Source: Massilia sp. 9096 (lineage in GTDB: Bacteria; Pseudomonadota; Gammaproteobacteria; Burkholderiales; Burkholderiaceae_D). From it: a stretch of 64,000 nucleotides of DNA. The stretch is from contig NZ_JQNN01000001.1 in NCBI RefSeq assembly GCF_000745265.1, positions 4,836,001 to 4,900,000 of the forward strand, written 5' to 3'. Shown here piece by piece: positions 26,228 to 37,241 of this stretch. Position 1 is the first letter of the stretch, and the number at the start of each line of letters is the position of its first letter. The translations under genes and the position numbers were made by a program. The notes under the pieces were generated by a model. That model was not told where the DNA came from. It ran no database searches and saw nothing but the letters and a program-made list of their open reading frames with translations.

Positions 26228-26348
26228 GTCGCCGCCGGCGACGAGCGCGACGGCTTCGTCAAGATCGACGGCGAAGCTTAGCGGGCGGGTGGGTACAGCG
26301 CGCGCTGGTCGCTACACGGCCGGCATCGCAATAAGCTGGAACAGGTTC

Positions 26349-27257
26349 TTAAAAAGCCCTGTCGTCATTTTGGCGCCGGGGCTTTTTACCGTCCGCTTTT
26401 ATTTCGGTATTCGGGACCAGGAAACAAGACATGATGTCTGCGGCTTTGGCTTGGTAGCCGCTGGACTTGTCCGCCAGCTGGCTGGCTTTCTGCATAACGG
26501 GCAAGCAATATGTCAGCTTCTTCGCGTAAGCGGGATCGCCGACGTTATATAAGCTTGCGATGCTGTTTGTGTTGGCGGAAGCCCACCTCGCGATGACTTT
26601 TTGAATCGACGCTTTTCGATACCGGAGGGATTGCCCGGGACGTAAAACGAGCGCGCCGGTGCTGCACTTCCTTATCGTCCCTACGGTAGTGCCATTTGAT
26701 TTTGCGATCTTTTCGAGTGTGTCCCCAGCCTTCACCAGGACATCGTAGGTCTTGTTACCCTGCTCATCCTGGACAGTTGTAAAGCTGTAGGACGCATGAC
26801 GCATGAGAAGACAGGCAATGCCGGCACTGATGTTCATCTGCGGCGACATCTTCACGGTTCCGATGGTCAGCCTGTTTCGGAGTTCGGGCGGGATGATGAG
26901 TTCGCCCCCCTCACGCCCAGAAAACAATGCGGAAAGTCCGGGATCGCCTGGATTGCCGATCTGGATAGGATTGTCGCGCCAAGCCCTGCTGTTCGGGCCG
27001 CCGGATTCAGTCCAGACCATTGCCTTGATGAGCCGCCAATCAAGCGCCCTGTAGCCGGCAGTACGCGATAGATGCTTGTTGAATTGATTGACGGCGCGTT
27101 GGATATCGCAATCGTAGCCATGCCACCGCGCGTCGCTCATTGCTCCATCAATGGTTTCTTGCCAAAGTTCATAGCCACTTGTTGCACGTGACGGTGTTTC
27201 CTTCGCCTGCCCCTTGGTCTGTCTTGCCTCCAGTCGAATGAAAAGGCCGGTCGCCAT
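26349..27257 (-). CDS. LysM protein with lytic-transglycosylase-like domain, lower GC
   Basis: A protein of about 302 residues. The middle has an SLT-like segment, RLIKAMVWTESGGPNSRAW (catalytic-type Glu in WTESGG). After it comes a LysM peptidoglycan-binding module (VKAGDTLEKIAKSNGTTVG...LRPGQSLRYRK). There is no signal peptide, so secretion by a type VI or other system, or an intracellular phage-lysis-like origin, are options; this is inference. Base composition is visibly lower in GC than its neighbours, suggesting transfer. It lies 64 bp after thiE on the same strand. The start is uncertain: the ATG at 27257 has no strong Shine-Dalgarno. Confidence 0.7.
   Translation of the reverse strand: MATGLFIRLEARQTKGQAKETPSRATSGYELWQETIDGAMSDARWHGYDCDIQRAVNQFNKHLSRTAGYRALDWRLIKAMVWTESGGPNSRAWRDNPIQIGNPGDPGLSALFSGREGGELIIPPELRNRLTIGTVKMSPQMNISAGIACLLMRHASYSFTTVQDEQGNKTYDVLVKAGDTLEKIAKSNGTTVGTIRKCSTGALVLRPGQSLRYRKASIQKVIARWASANTNSIASLYNVGDPAYAKKLTYCLPVMQKASQLADKSSGYQAKAADIMSCFLVPNTEIKADGKKPRRQNDDRAF
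26351..26387. terminator. Bidirectional terminator inside the 3' end of the LysM gene
   Basis: AAAAAGCCC and GGGGCTTTTT pair around a loop of about 18 nt, with A- and T-runs at the two ends that fit both strands. It overlaps the last 12 codons and stop codon of the minus-strand LysM gene, and also lies downstream of the plus-strand PhoX gene. Confidence 0.65.
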
Positions 27258-27321
27258 TGTGCTCGGCGAACAATCAGACAAGTTGGCCTTTCGCAAGAAT
27301 CGAAGGCAGAGCGGCCTGGGG

Positions 27322-27951
27322 TTAGAACAGCGCTGCGAACTCCTGCGCCGCATTCCGCGTATCCTGCGCCAGATACACGCTGCTGATCGCCGCCACCATA
27401 TCCGCCCCCAGCGCGACCAGCGGCTTGCTGTTGGCCGCCGTCATCCCGCCGATCACCACCACCGGCACTTGCAACTCCGCCTTGGCGCGCGCGACGATAT
27501 CGGGACGGGTGGTGACTTCGTACTTCTTGACCAGCGACGGATAGAAGCCGCCGAAGGCGACGTAGCTGGCGCCGTTTGCCTCGGCGGTGCGCGCCAATTC
27601 GAAATCGCCGTAGCACGAGGCGCCGACGATTTTCGATCCGCCGAGCGCCGCGCGCACCGTGGCGACCGCGGCGTCGGTGCCGCCGACGTGCACGCCGTCG
27701 GCGTCGATCGCCATGCACAGGTCGACGTGGTCGTTGATGACCAGCGGGCAGTCGTGCTCGCGGCACAGCCGCAGCAGGGCCTGCGCCTGTTCCTGGCGCA
27801 GCGCCGGCGAGGCGTCTTTGTGGCGGTACTGCAGCAGCGCGAAGCCGGCCCGCATCGCCTGGCGCGTCACGTCCAGCAGACGGTCGGTGTCATCCCAGTT
27901 GGGCGTGACCAGGTACAAGCCGCGCAGATTCGCTCGCAGATTCGCTTGCAT
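27322..27951 (-). CDS. thiE: Thiamine-phosphate synthase
   Basis: Joins HMP pyrophosphate and thiazole phosphate to make thiamin phosphate. The 209-residue TIM barrel has the pyrophosphate/HMP-binding motifs LLQYRHKDAS, LVINDHVDLCMAIDADGVHVG and VVIGGMTAANSKPLVALGADMVA. It is the last gene of the thiC-S-G-D-E operon, 15 bp after thiD. Confidence 0.95.
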   Translation of the reverse strand: MQANLRANLRGLYLVTPNWDDTDRLLDVTRQAMRAGFALLQYRHKDASPALRQEQAQALLRLCREHDCPLVINDHVDLCMAIDADGVHVGGTDAAVATVRAALGGSKIVGASCYGDFELARTAEANGASYVAFGGFYPSLVKKYEVTTRPDIVARAKAELQVPVVVIGGMTAANSKPLVALGADMVAAISSVYLAQDTRNAAQEFAALF

Positions 27952-27966
27952 ATTCGGTCCTTTCGT

Positions 27967-28773
27967 TCAGAGGTGAGTGCGGTGCGGGATGAGCTGGCCC
28001 GGCGCGATCGCATACGCGTCGGCCAGCGCCTGGTTGCAGTAGCGCTGGCCGTTTTCCAGCGCCTGTTCCATCGTGTCGCCCAGCGCCAGCCGGGCGGCGA
28101 TGCTGGAGGCCAGCGTGCAGCCGCTGCCGTGGAACTCGCCGGGCAGGCGCGGCCAGCGCCATTCGCGCGCGCCGGCCGCGCCGGTCCAGCGGTTGACGAC
28201 CACGGCGCCCTCGCCGTGGCCGCCGGTGATCAGGAGGTGCGGGCAACGCGCGGCGCTGGCCGCGATCGCCTGCGCTACCGGCGCCACATCCGTCTCCAGC
28301 GCCGGCAGCAGGCCGAGCGCCCGTGCTTCCGGCAGGTTCGGCAGCAGCAGCGTGGCATGCGCGAGCAGCGGCGCCAGGCTGTCCAGGGCGCTGCCTCGTG
28401 CAAGGGCGTCGCCGCGGCCGCTGCCCAGCACCGGGTCGAGCACCACCGCCAGATCGGGCTGGAGCGCGCGCAGCTGCGCCACGACCGCGGCGATGGCCTC
28501 GGCATTGGCGCGGTTGCCCGGGATGCCGAGCTTGACCGCGCGGATCGGCATCCGTTCGAGCAGCACGGCCGCCTGGCGCGACAGCAGCGCGCTGTCGACC
28601 GGGACGATGCCGTGCACGCGCTCGTTGTCCTGCACGGTCAGCGCGGTGACGATCGGCAGCGCGTGCGCGCCGTTGGCGCCGATCGCTTCGATGTCGGCCT
28701 GGATGCCGGCCCCGCCGGACGGGTCCAGGCCGGCGAACACCAGCACGCACAGACGCATCCGCGCCGGCGTCAT
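27967..28773 (-). CDS. thiD: Hydroxymethylpyrimidine(-phosphate) kinase
   Basis: Ribokinase-family enzyme that phosphorylates HMP and HMP-P for thiamin synthesis. The 268-residue protein has the N-terminal [18 protein letters not shown], the substrate loop [11 protein letters not shown], and the anion-hole motif [16 protein letters not shown] near residue 210. Its ATG overlaps the thiG stop (ATGA), coupling the two. Confidence 0.95.
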   Translation of the reverse strand: MTPARMRLCVLVFAGLDPSGGAGIQADIEAIGANGAHALPIVTALTVQDNERVHGIVPVDSALLSRQAAVLLERMPIRAVKLGIPGNRANAEAIAAVVAQLRALQPDLAVVLDPVLGSGRGDALARGSALDSLAPLLAHATLLLPNLPEARALGLLPALETDVAPVAQAIAASAARCPHLLITGGHGEGAVVVNRWTGAAGAREWRWPRLPGEFHGSGCTLASSIAARLALGDTMEQALENGQRYCNQALADAYAIAPGQLIPHRTHL

Positions 28774-29606
28774 ACCCGCCCGGCCATCGGCGAGGAAGGC
28801 GAGGCGGCGAAGCGGCGCGCCATCCGGCCCGCCAGGAAGGCTTCGCGTCCGGCCTGCACCGCCAGGCGCATCGCGCGCGCCATGCGCACGGGGTCGCGCG
28901 CGTGCGCGATGGCGCTGTTCATCAGCACGCCGTCGCAGCCGAGTTCCATCGCGATCGCCGCGTCCGACGCGGTGCCGACGCCCGCGTCGACCAGCACCGG
29001 CACCTTGGCCTGCTCGATGATCAAGGACAGGTTCCACGGGTTGAGGATGCCCATGCCGGAACCGATCAGCGAGGCCAGCGGCATCACCGCGACACAGCCG
29101 ATATCCTCCAGCATCCTGGCCTGGATCGGGTCGTCGCTGCAGTAGACCATCACGTCGAAGCCGTCGCGCACCAGTTCCTCGGCCGCCTTCAGGGTTTCGG
29201 GCATGTTGGGGAACAGCGTCTTCTCGTCGCCCAGCACTTCCAGCTTGACCAGCTTGTGGCCGTCGAGCAGTTCGCGCGCCAGCTGTAGCGTGTAGACCGC
29301 GTCGTTCGCGTTGTAGCAGCCGGCGGTGTTGGGCAGGATGGTGTAGCGCGAGGGCGGCACCGCGTCGAGCAGATTGGGCGCGTTCGGGTCCTGGCCGATG
29401 TTCACGCGGCGGATCGCCACCGTGATGATCTCCGCTTCGGCCGCTTCGGTCGCTGCGCGGGTCTGCTCGAGGTCGCGGTATTTGCCGCTGCCGACCAGCA
29501 GGCGCGAGCGATATTCCTTGCCGGCGATGACCAGGGGACGGTCTTCGCCAACGATGTCGTCAACCATGCCGCGCGCCGCGGCGTGCGAGGTGTTCATGTC
29601 GTTCAT
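28770..29606 (-). CDS. thiG: Thiazole synthase ThiG
   Basis: Builds the thiazole phosphate ring from deoxyxylulose 5-phosphate, dehydroglycine and ThiS-thiocarboxylate. The protein is 278 residues; the active-site Lys lies in [16 protein letters not shown], and later motifs are [12 protein letters not shown] and [20 protein letters not shown]. The ATG at 29606 is preceded by GGAG; the upstream in-frame TTG at 29618 is less likely. The dehydroglycine-forming thiO or thiH is absent from this operon. Confidence 0.96.
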   Translation of the reverse strand: MNDMNTSHAAARGMVDDIVGEDRPLVIAGKEYRSRLLVGSGKYRDLEQTRAATEAAEAEIITVAIRRVNIGQDPNAPNLLDAVPPSRYTILPNTAGCYNANDAVYTLQLARELLDGHKLVKLEVLGDEKTLFPNMPETLKAAEELVRDGFDVMVYCSDDPIQARMLEDIGCVAVMPLASLIGSGMGILNPWNLSLIIEQAKVPVLVDAGVGTASDAAIAMELGCDGVLMNSAIAHARDPVRMARAMRLAVQAGREAFLAGRMARRFAASPSSPMAGRV

Positions 29607-29633
29607 TGCTTGCTCCAATTTTTCAAGTGGCGC

Positions 29634-29846
29634 TCAGCCGCCGCCGATCGCGCGCACCACGTCGACCTTGTCGTGGTTCGCCAGCAGCGTCTCGCGCCAG
29701 CGCTCGCGCGGCACCACGCGGCGGTTGACGGCCAGCGCCACCGCCTGGCCCTGCAGCCCGAGCGATTCGACCAGGGCGAGCAAGGTCGCTTCGCCCGCCG
29801 ATCCAGGCGCGGCATGCGCCGCGCCGTTCAGTTCGATCTCCAGCAT
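29634..29846 (-). CDS. thiS: Sulfur carrier protein ThiS
   Basis: A 70-residue ubiquitin-like carrier ending in AIGGG; the C-terminal Gly-Gly is adenylated and thiocarboxylated to deliver sulfur to ThiG. It lies 7 bp after thiC and 27 bp before thiG, within the TPP-riboswitch operon. The internal VNRRVVPRERW segment is typical. Confidence 0.93.
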   Translation of the reverse strand: MLEIELNGAAHAAPGSAGEATLLALVESLGLQGQAVALAVNRRVVPRERWRETLLANHDKVDVVRAIGGG

Positions 29847-29853
29847 GGCGCCG

Positions 29854-32045
<2,192 letters not shown>

Positions 32046-32891
32046 ATGGCCACTCTGACTCAGCTGTTGCTGTACCCGATCAAATCCTGCGCCGGCATGG
32101 CCGTGGCGTCCGCCACGCTGCTGGAATCCGGCCTGATGGCCGAGGGCGTGCACGACCGCGAATGGATGCTGGTGACCGACGACGGCCAGTTCCTGACCCA
32201 GCGCGAACACCCGCGCATGGCCCTGATTCATCCCCGTCCCGACGGGGACGCCTTGCGCATGCGCGCACCCGCGCAGGAAGACCTGCTGCTGCCGCTGGCC
32301 TGGAGCGACGCGGCCCCGGTGCGCACGGTGCGCATCTGGGACGACCTGGTCGACGCGCTTGACTGCGGCGACGCCACGGCCGCCTGGTTCAGCGCCGCGC
32401 TCGGCGCGCGCTGCCGCCTGGTGCGCTTCCCACGCAGCGCCGTGCGTCCGACCAGCGTCAAGTGGACCAGTGGGGTGCCGTCGCAGACGCGCTTTTCGGA
32501 TGGCTATCCGCTGCTGCTGATCGGCCAGGCTTCGCTCGACGACTTGAACGCGCGCCTGCGCGCCGCCGGCCGCGCGGCGCTGCCGATGGACCGCTTCCGC
32601 CCCAACCTGGTGGTCGACGGCATCGACGCTTATGAAGAAGACTACATCGCGCAACTGAGCGCCGGCGGCATCGCGATCCGGCCCGTCAAACCGTGCGCGC
32701 GCTGCCCGATCCCGGCGATCGACCAGGCCACCGGCATCCCCGGTCCCGACCCGCTCGACATCCTGCAAAGCTACCGCGCCAATCCGCGCCTGGATGGCGG
32801 CATCTGCCTGGGCATGAATTGCATCGTGGGCGCCGGCGCCGGCCAGTTGCTGCATACGGGGCTGGAACTGGACGTCGATCTGGCATTTTGA
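32046..32891 (+). CDS. MOSC-domain (molybdenum cofactor sulfurase C-terminal-like) protein
   Basis: A 281-residue protein with the N-terminal MOSC beta-barrel (LLLYPIKSCAGM...DREWMLVTDDG) and a C-terminal MOSC domain with RFRPNLVVDG and the conserved cysteine in KPCARCPIPAID. Related to YcbX/mARC proteins, which bind molybdenum cofactor and reduce N-hydroxylated compounds. E. coli YcbX also has a C-terminal ferredoxin domain, which is missing here. Monocistronic; -10-like sequence immediately upstream. Confidence 0.88.
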   Translation: MATLTQLLLYPIKSCAGMAVASATLLESGLMAEGVHDREWMLVTDDGQFLTQREHPRMALIHPRPDGDALRMRAPAQEDLLLPLAWSDAAPVRTVRIWDDLVDALDCGDATAAWFSAALGARCRLVRFPRSAVRPTSVKWTSGVPSQTRFSDGYPLLLIGQASLDDLNARLRAAGRAALPMDRFRPNLVVDGIDAYEEDYIAQLSAGGIAIRPVKPCARCPIPAIDQATGIPGPDPLDILQSYRANPRLDGGICLGMNCIVGAGAGQLLHTGLELDVDLAF

Positions 32892-32990
32892 CAACGATTT
32901 AATTACGAGCCTGTTAGTTTTCGCGATTTTTTCGTTTTCTGGCGCGATAACTAGGCATAATTACAGATAATTGCCGAGGGGGAACGATTC

Positions 32991-34124
32991 ATGCATGAGC
33001 GTGGCGCCAGCGTGCGCGAACTGATAGCCGAGAACGAGGCTCTGCGCCGGCAGCTTGCGAGCCTGCTCGACCAGGCCGAGAGCAATCACGCCATCATGAT
33101 GCGCCACCAGGCCTTCGACCTCGAGCTCGTCGGCGCGGCCAATTTCCCCGAACTGGTCGGCACGATCTTCCGCCTGCTGCCGGTGGTGTCCGACCTCGAC
33201 ATCGTCACCCTGGCGCTGGTCGACACCGGCGCCGACATCTACACCGTCATGCACAAGCTGGGCGTCGATTTCGAAGCCTTTCCGAACTTGCTGTTTTATG
33301 AAAGCGTCGAGGAACTCGGCTACGACCTGGAGGCCGGCATGCCGCCCAAGCCGCGCCTCGGCCTGTACCACCCGGTGGCGCAGCGCATGGCGTTTCCGCA
33401 GCCGCCCGCCGGCCTGGCCAGCGTCGCGCAGGTGCCGCTGCTGCGCAACAAGCGCCTGATCGGCAGCCTGAACCTGGGCAGCCGCGACCCCGGCCGCTTC
33501 ACGCCGATCCTCGGCACCGACTTCGTCGAGCACATGGGCTCGATCATCGCGATCTGCCTCGAGAACGTGATCAGCAACGAGATGCTGAAGTACATCGGCC
33601 TGACCGATGCGCTGACCGGCGTCTACAACCGCCGCTACATCGACCGCCGCCTGCTCGAGGAGATCGCGCGCGCGCGGCGCCAGGCCTACCGGCTGTCGTG
33701 CATGTACATCGACGTCGATTACTTCAAGCAGGTCAACGACACTTACGGCCACCAGGCCGGCGACGACGTGCTGCGCGAAGTCGCCGCGCGCATCAAGGCC
33801 GAGCTGCGCATGTCGGATGCGCTGGGGCGCTTCGGCGGCGAGGAATTCGTGGTGCTGCTGATCGACGCCGACCTGGACAGCGCCTGCATGGTGGCCCAGC
33901 GCATCCGCGCCGGCATCGCCGACCAGCCCTTCCTGCTGGCGGACGGGCAGGGGCTGGCGGTGTCGGTGTCGATCGGCGTCGCCACGCTCGGCGTCGCCAC
34001 GCTCGGCGACGTCGCGCGCGAGCACCCGACCGAGGGCGTCGCCCAGCAGCTGCTGGCCCAGGCCGACCAGGCGCTGTACGCGGCCAAGGGGGCGGGGCGC
34101 AACCGGGTGGTGGCCGCGGAATAA
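32991..34124 (+). CDS. Diguanylate cyclase with DUF484/GAF-like sensor domain
   Basis: A 377-residue soluble protein. An N-terminal coiled coil (ENEALRRQLASLLDQAESN) leads into a DUF484/GAF-like domain (about 40-205). A GGDEF domain follows (about 205-375), with DALTGVYNRRYIDRRL, YIDVDYFKQVND and the active motif GGEEF at about residue 283. It should make cyclic di-GMP. The I-site position before GGEEF reads RMSDALG, so product inhibition through RxxD is possible. A 15-bp in-frame tandem duplication gives VATLGVATLG near residue 332. GAGGGGGAA precedes the ATG. Confidence 0.92.
   Translation: MHERGASVRELIAENEALRRQLASLLDQAESNHAIMMRHQAFDLELVGAANFPELVGTIFRLLPVVSDLDIVTLALVDTGADIYTVMHKLGVDFEAFPNLLFYESVEELGYDLEAGMPPKPRLGLYHPVAQRMAFPQPPAGLASVAQVPLLRNKRLIGSLNLGSRDPGRFTPILGTDFVEHMGSIIAICLENVISNEMLKYIGLTDALTGVYNRRYIDRRLLEEIARARRQAYRLSCMYIDVDYFKQVNDTYGHQAGDDVLREVAARIKAELRMSDALGRFGGEEFVVLLIDADLDSACMVAQRIRAGIADQPFLLADGQGLAVSVSIGVATLGVATLGDVAREHPTEGVAQQLLAQADQALYAAKGAGRNRVVAAE
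33975..34004 (+). repeat. 15-bp in-frame tandem duplication in the GGDEF domain
   Basis: GGCGTCGCCACGCTC occurs twice in a row, adding five residues (GVATL twice) in a strand of the GGDEF domain after SIGVATL. The frame is preserved. Confidence 0.9.
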
Positions 34125-34147
34125 GGGCGCGAAGGCCAGCCTGAAAA

Positions 34148-36130
34148 TCAGCGCAGCAGCCGCCCCTCCGCCCGCGTCACCGCCGACCCGGTCCCGCGCA
34201 GCACCACCACGTCGCCGGCGCGCAGCTCGGTGTCGCCGCCCGGCTCGATGCGCTCGTTCCCGCGCCGCAGCGCGGTGATCTCGGCCCCGACCTCGTCCAG
34301 GTCCAGGTCGGCCACGCAGCGCCCGACCGCGCCGGCGCCTTCGCGCAGCGTGACCGAGTGCAGGCGCACGTAGCTGTGCTCCTGGTCGTCGGCGAGGTCG
34401 CCGGCGCCGGGGAAGAAGCCGCGCAGGGTGGCGTAGCGCTCGTCGCGCGCGGCCTGTACGCGGTGCACCACGCGCCGCAGCGGCACACCCATCACCACCA
34501 GCGCGTGCGAGGCCAGCATCAGGCTCGATTCCAGCGCCTCGGGCACCACCTCGGTGGCGCCGGCCTTTTTCAGCACGTCGAGTTCGGTGTCGTCGTGCGC
34601 GCGCACGATCACCGGCAGCTTGGGCGCCAGTTCGTGCACCAGGTGCAGCACCTTGAGCGCCAGGCGCGTGTCGGCGAAGGTGATCACCAGCGCGCTGGCG
34701 CGGTTGATGCCGGCCGCGATCAGCGCTTCGCGCCGGCCGGCGTCGCCGTAGGAGACGTTGGCGCCGGCCGCGTGGGCTTCCTGCACGCGCTCGGGGTCGA
34801 GGTCGAGCGCGTACCAGGGCAGCTTTTCCTCGGACAGCAGGGTCGCCAGGCTCTGGCCGCTGCGTCCGAACCCGGCGATGATCACGTGCTTTTGCGCCGC
34901 CATCGTGCGGCTGGCGAGCTGGGTCAGCTGCAGCGACTGCAGCATCCATTCGTTGGCCGCGACCTTCATCGCGATCTTGTCCATGTTGGCGATGACGAAG
35001 GGGGCCGCCAGCATCGACAGCACCATCGAGGCCAGCACCAGCTGGATCAGGTAAGGGGCGATCAGGTGAGAGTCCGAGGCGAGGTTGAGCAGGACGAAGC
35101 CGAATTCGCCGGCCTGGGCCAGGGCCAGGCCGGTGCGCATCGCGATGCCGTCCGAGGAACCGAAGGCCTTGGCCAGCAGCGCGATCAGCGCGAATTTGAG
35201 CAGCACCGGCACCACCAGCAGGAACAGCACGATCCACCAGTTCTCCGCCACCAGGCGCAGGTTGAGCAGCATGCCGATGGTGATGAAGAACAGGCCGAGC
35301 AGCACGTCGCGGAACGGCTTGATGTCCTCTTCCACCTGGTGCTTGTACTGGGTTTCCGAAATCAGCATGCCGGCGACGAAAGCGCCGAGCGCCATCGACA
35401 GGCCGGCGTGCTCGGTGATCGCGGCCGCGCCCAGCGTCACCAGCAGCAGGTTGAGCATGAACAGCTCCTGCGAGCGCCGCTTGGCCACCACGTTGAACCA
35501 TTTGCGCATCACCTTCTGGCCGAAGAACAGCAACAGCGCCAGCACGCCGGCCGCCTTGATGCTGGCCCAGGCCAGCGTCATCGCCAGTTCCTCGGCCGGT
35601 TTGGCCAGCGACGGGATCAGGATCAGCAGCGGCACCACGGCCAGGTCCTGGAACAGCAGGATGCCGATGATGCGCCGCCCGTGCTGGCTCTCGAGCTCCA
35701 GGCGCTCGGTGAGCAGCTTGGAAACGATCGCCGTGGAGGACATCGCCAGCGCGCCGCCGAGGGCGAGGGCGGCCTGCCAGCCGATGTGCAGCGACGGCGG
35801 CAGGTAGCGCGTGAGGCTGGACACCAGTACGGTCGCGACGATGGTCAGGAGGACCTGGGCCAGGCCCAGGCCGAACACCAGCCGGCGCATGGATTTCAGC
35901 TGCTGCAGCGAGAATTCCAGGCCGATCGAGAACATCAGGAACACGACGCCGAATTCGGCCAGCGCGTGGGTCGAGGCGCCGTTGTCGGCCAGGTTCAGCG
36001 CATGCGGGCCGATCAGCACGCCGACCGCCAGGTAGCCCAGCATCGGCGGCAGGTGCAGCATGCGGAAGGCGACCACGCCGAGGACTGCGCTGCCCAGCAA
36101 TAAAAGGGTTAATTCCAGGCCGGAGGTCAT
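34148..36130 (-). CDS. CPA2-family monovalent cation/proton antiporter (Kef-type)
   Basis: A 660-residue inner-membrane antiporter. About 12 hydrophobic helices (residues 5-385) make the Na/H exchanger domain, including the conserved segment ILLFQDLAVVPLLILIPSL. A TrkA-N Rossmann domain follows (VIIAGFGRSGQSLATLL, about 418-434), then a TrkA-C domain at the end (GAGAVGRCVADLDLDEVGAEI...). This is the KefB/KefC or YbaL layout, probably K+ or Na+ efflux. Convergent with the GGDEF gene; divergent from kdsD by 76 bp. Confidence 0.92.
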   Translation of the reverse strand: MTSGLELTLLLLGSAVLGVVAFRMLHLPPMLGYLAVGVLIGPHALNLADNGASTHALAEFGVVFLMFSIGLEFSLQQLKSMRRLVFGLGLAQVLLTIVATVLVSSLTRYLPPSLHIGWQAALALGGALAMSSTAIVSKLLTERLELESQHGRRIIGILLFQDLAVVPLLILIPSLAKPAEELAMTLAWASIKAAGVLALLLFFGQKVMRKWFNVVAKRRSQELFMLNLLLVTLGAAAITEHAGLSMALGAFVAGMLISETQYKHQVEEDIKPFRDVLLGLFFITIGMLLNLRLVAENWWIVLFLLVVPVLLKFALIALLAKAFGSSDGIAMRTGLALAQAGEFGFVLLNLASDSHLIAPYLIQLVLASMVLSMLAAPFVIANMDKIAMKVAANEWMLQSLQLTQLASRTMAAQKHVIIAGFGRSGQSLATLLSEEKLPWYALDLDPERVQEAHAAGANVSYGDAGRREALIAAGINRASALVITFADTRLALKVLHLVHELAPKLPVIVRAHDDTELDVLKKAGATEVVPEALESSLMLASHALVVMGVPLRRVVHRVQAARDERYATLRGFFPGAGDLADDQEHSYVRLHSVTLREGAGAVGRCVADLDLDEVGAEITALRRGNERIEPGGDTELRAGDVVVLRGTGSAVTRAEGRLLR

Positions 36131-36206
36131 TCAGCGCGGTCTGTCAAGATGTGGTTTGTTTCGACTGGCAAGTTTTTTGCTTTCTTAATTCGGCTATACT
36201 TTGAAT

Positions 36207-37241
36207 ATGAGTGTAACCCATGAAAAAATAATGTTGACAAGTTTTGACGCGGCCCAGGCGCGTCGTGCGCTCGATCTTGCGCGCGACGCCCTGGAGATCG
36301 AGGGCGAAGCGATCCGCAAACTGGCCGAGCGCCTGGATCGCGACGACAGCGTGGCGCATGCGGTTCCCGAGGCGGTCGCCCTGATGCTGGCCTGCCAGGG
36401 GCGCGTGGTGGTGTCGGGCATGGGCAAATCGGGCCACGTCGCGCGCAAGATCGCCGCAACCCTGGCCTCGACCGGCACCCCGGCCCTGTTCCTGCATCCG
36501 GCCGAAGCGGCGCATGGCGACCTCGGCATGGTCACTCCCCAGGACGTCCTGATCGCCATCTCGTATTCGGGCGAAAGCAGCGAGCTGGCGGTCGTGATCC
36601 CGGCCGTCAAGCGCATGGGCGTGCCGGTGATCGCGATGACCGGCCGTCCCGACTCGCGCCTGGCCCAGGTGGCCGACGTGCACCTCGACGTCGCGGTCGA
36701 CAAGGAAGCCTGCCCGCTGAACCTGGCGCCGACGGCGTCGACCACCGTCACCTTGGCGCTGGGCGATGCCCTGGCCGTGGCGCTGCTCGAACTGCGCGGT
36801 TTCAAGTCGGAAGACTTCGCGCTGTCGCACCCGGGTGGGGCCCTGGGGCGCCGTCTGCTCACGCACGTGCGCGACGTCATGCGCAGCGGCGCCGCGGTGC
36901 CGAAGGTCAAACCCGACGCATTGCTGACCCAGGCCCTGCTCGAGATTTCGGAAAAGGGCATGGGCATGACCGCCGTCGTCGACGAGGCCGGACGCCCGGT
37001 CGGCGTGTTCACCGACGGCGACCTGCGCCGCCTGATCGAAAAGGCCCAGGACTTTTCCAGGGTCGTGATCCGCGACGTGATGCACGCCAATCCGCGCCGC
37101 ATCCACCCCGAGCAGCTGGCGGTCGACGCCGTCGCCGTGATGGAAGAATTCCGCATCAACCAGATGCTGGTGACGGACGCCGACGACGTGCTGGTCGGCG
37201 CGCTGCACATCCACGACCTGACCCGCGCCAAGGTGATCTGA
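36207..37241 (+). CDS. kdsD: D-arabinose-5-phosphate isomerase KdsD (KpsF/GutQ family)
   Basis: First committed step of Kdo synthesis for LPS: ribulose 5-phosphate to arabinose 5-phosphate. The 344-residue protein has an SIS domain (VVVSGMGKSGHVARKIAATL; PAEAAHGDLGM; SYSGESSEL) and two CBS domains at the C-terminus (VRDVMRSG... and IRDVMHANPRR...). TATACT at about 36194-36199 is a likely -10 only a few bases before the ATG, so the 5' leader is very short. First gene of the kdsD-kdsC-lptCAB-rpoN-hpf cluster; kdsC begins at the stop. Confidence 0.95.
   Translation: MSVTHEKIMLTSFDAAQARRALDLARDALEIEGEAIRKLAERLDRDDSVAHAVPEAVALMLACQGRVVVSGMGKSGHVARKIAATLASTGTPALFLHPAEAAHGDLGMVTPQDVLIAISYSGESSELAVVIPAVKRMGVPVIAMTGRPDSRLAQVADVHLDVAVDKEACPLNLAPTASTTVTLALGDALAVALLELRGFKSEDFALSHPGGALGRRLLTHVRDVMRSGAAVPKVKPDALLTQALLEISEKGMGMTAVVDEAGRPVGVFTDGDLRRLIEKAQDFSRVVIRDVMHANPRRIHPEQLAVDAVAVMEEFRINQMLVTDADDVLVGALHIHDLTRAKVI

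Noticed and set aside
32961..35501. 846-codon minus-strand frame covering the GGDEF gene and part of the antiporter
   Set aside because: Overlaps two well-supported genes in other frames and lacks motifs.
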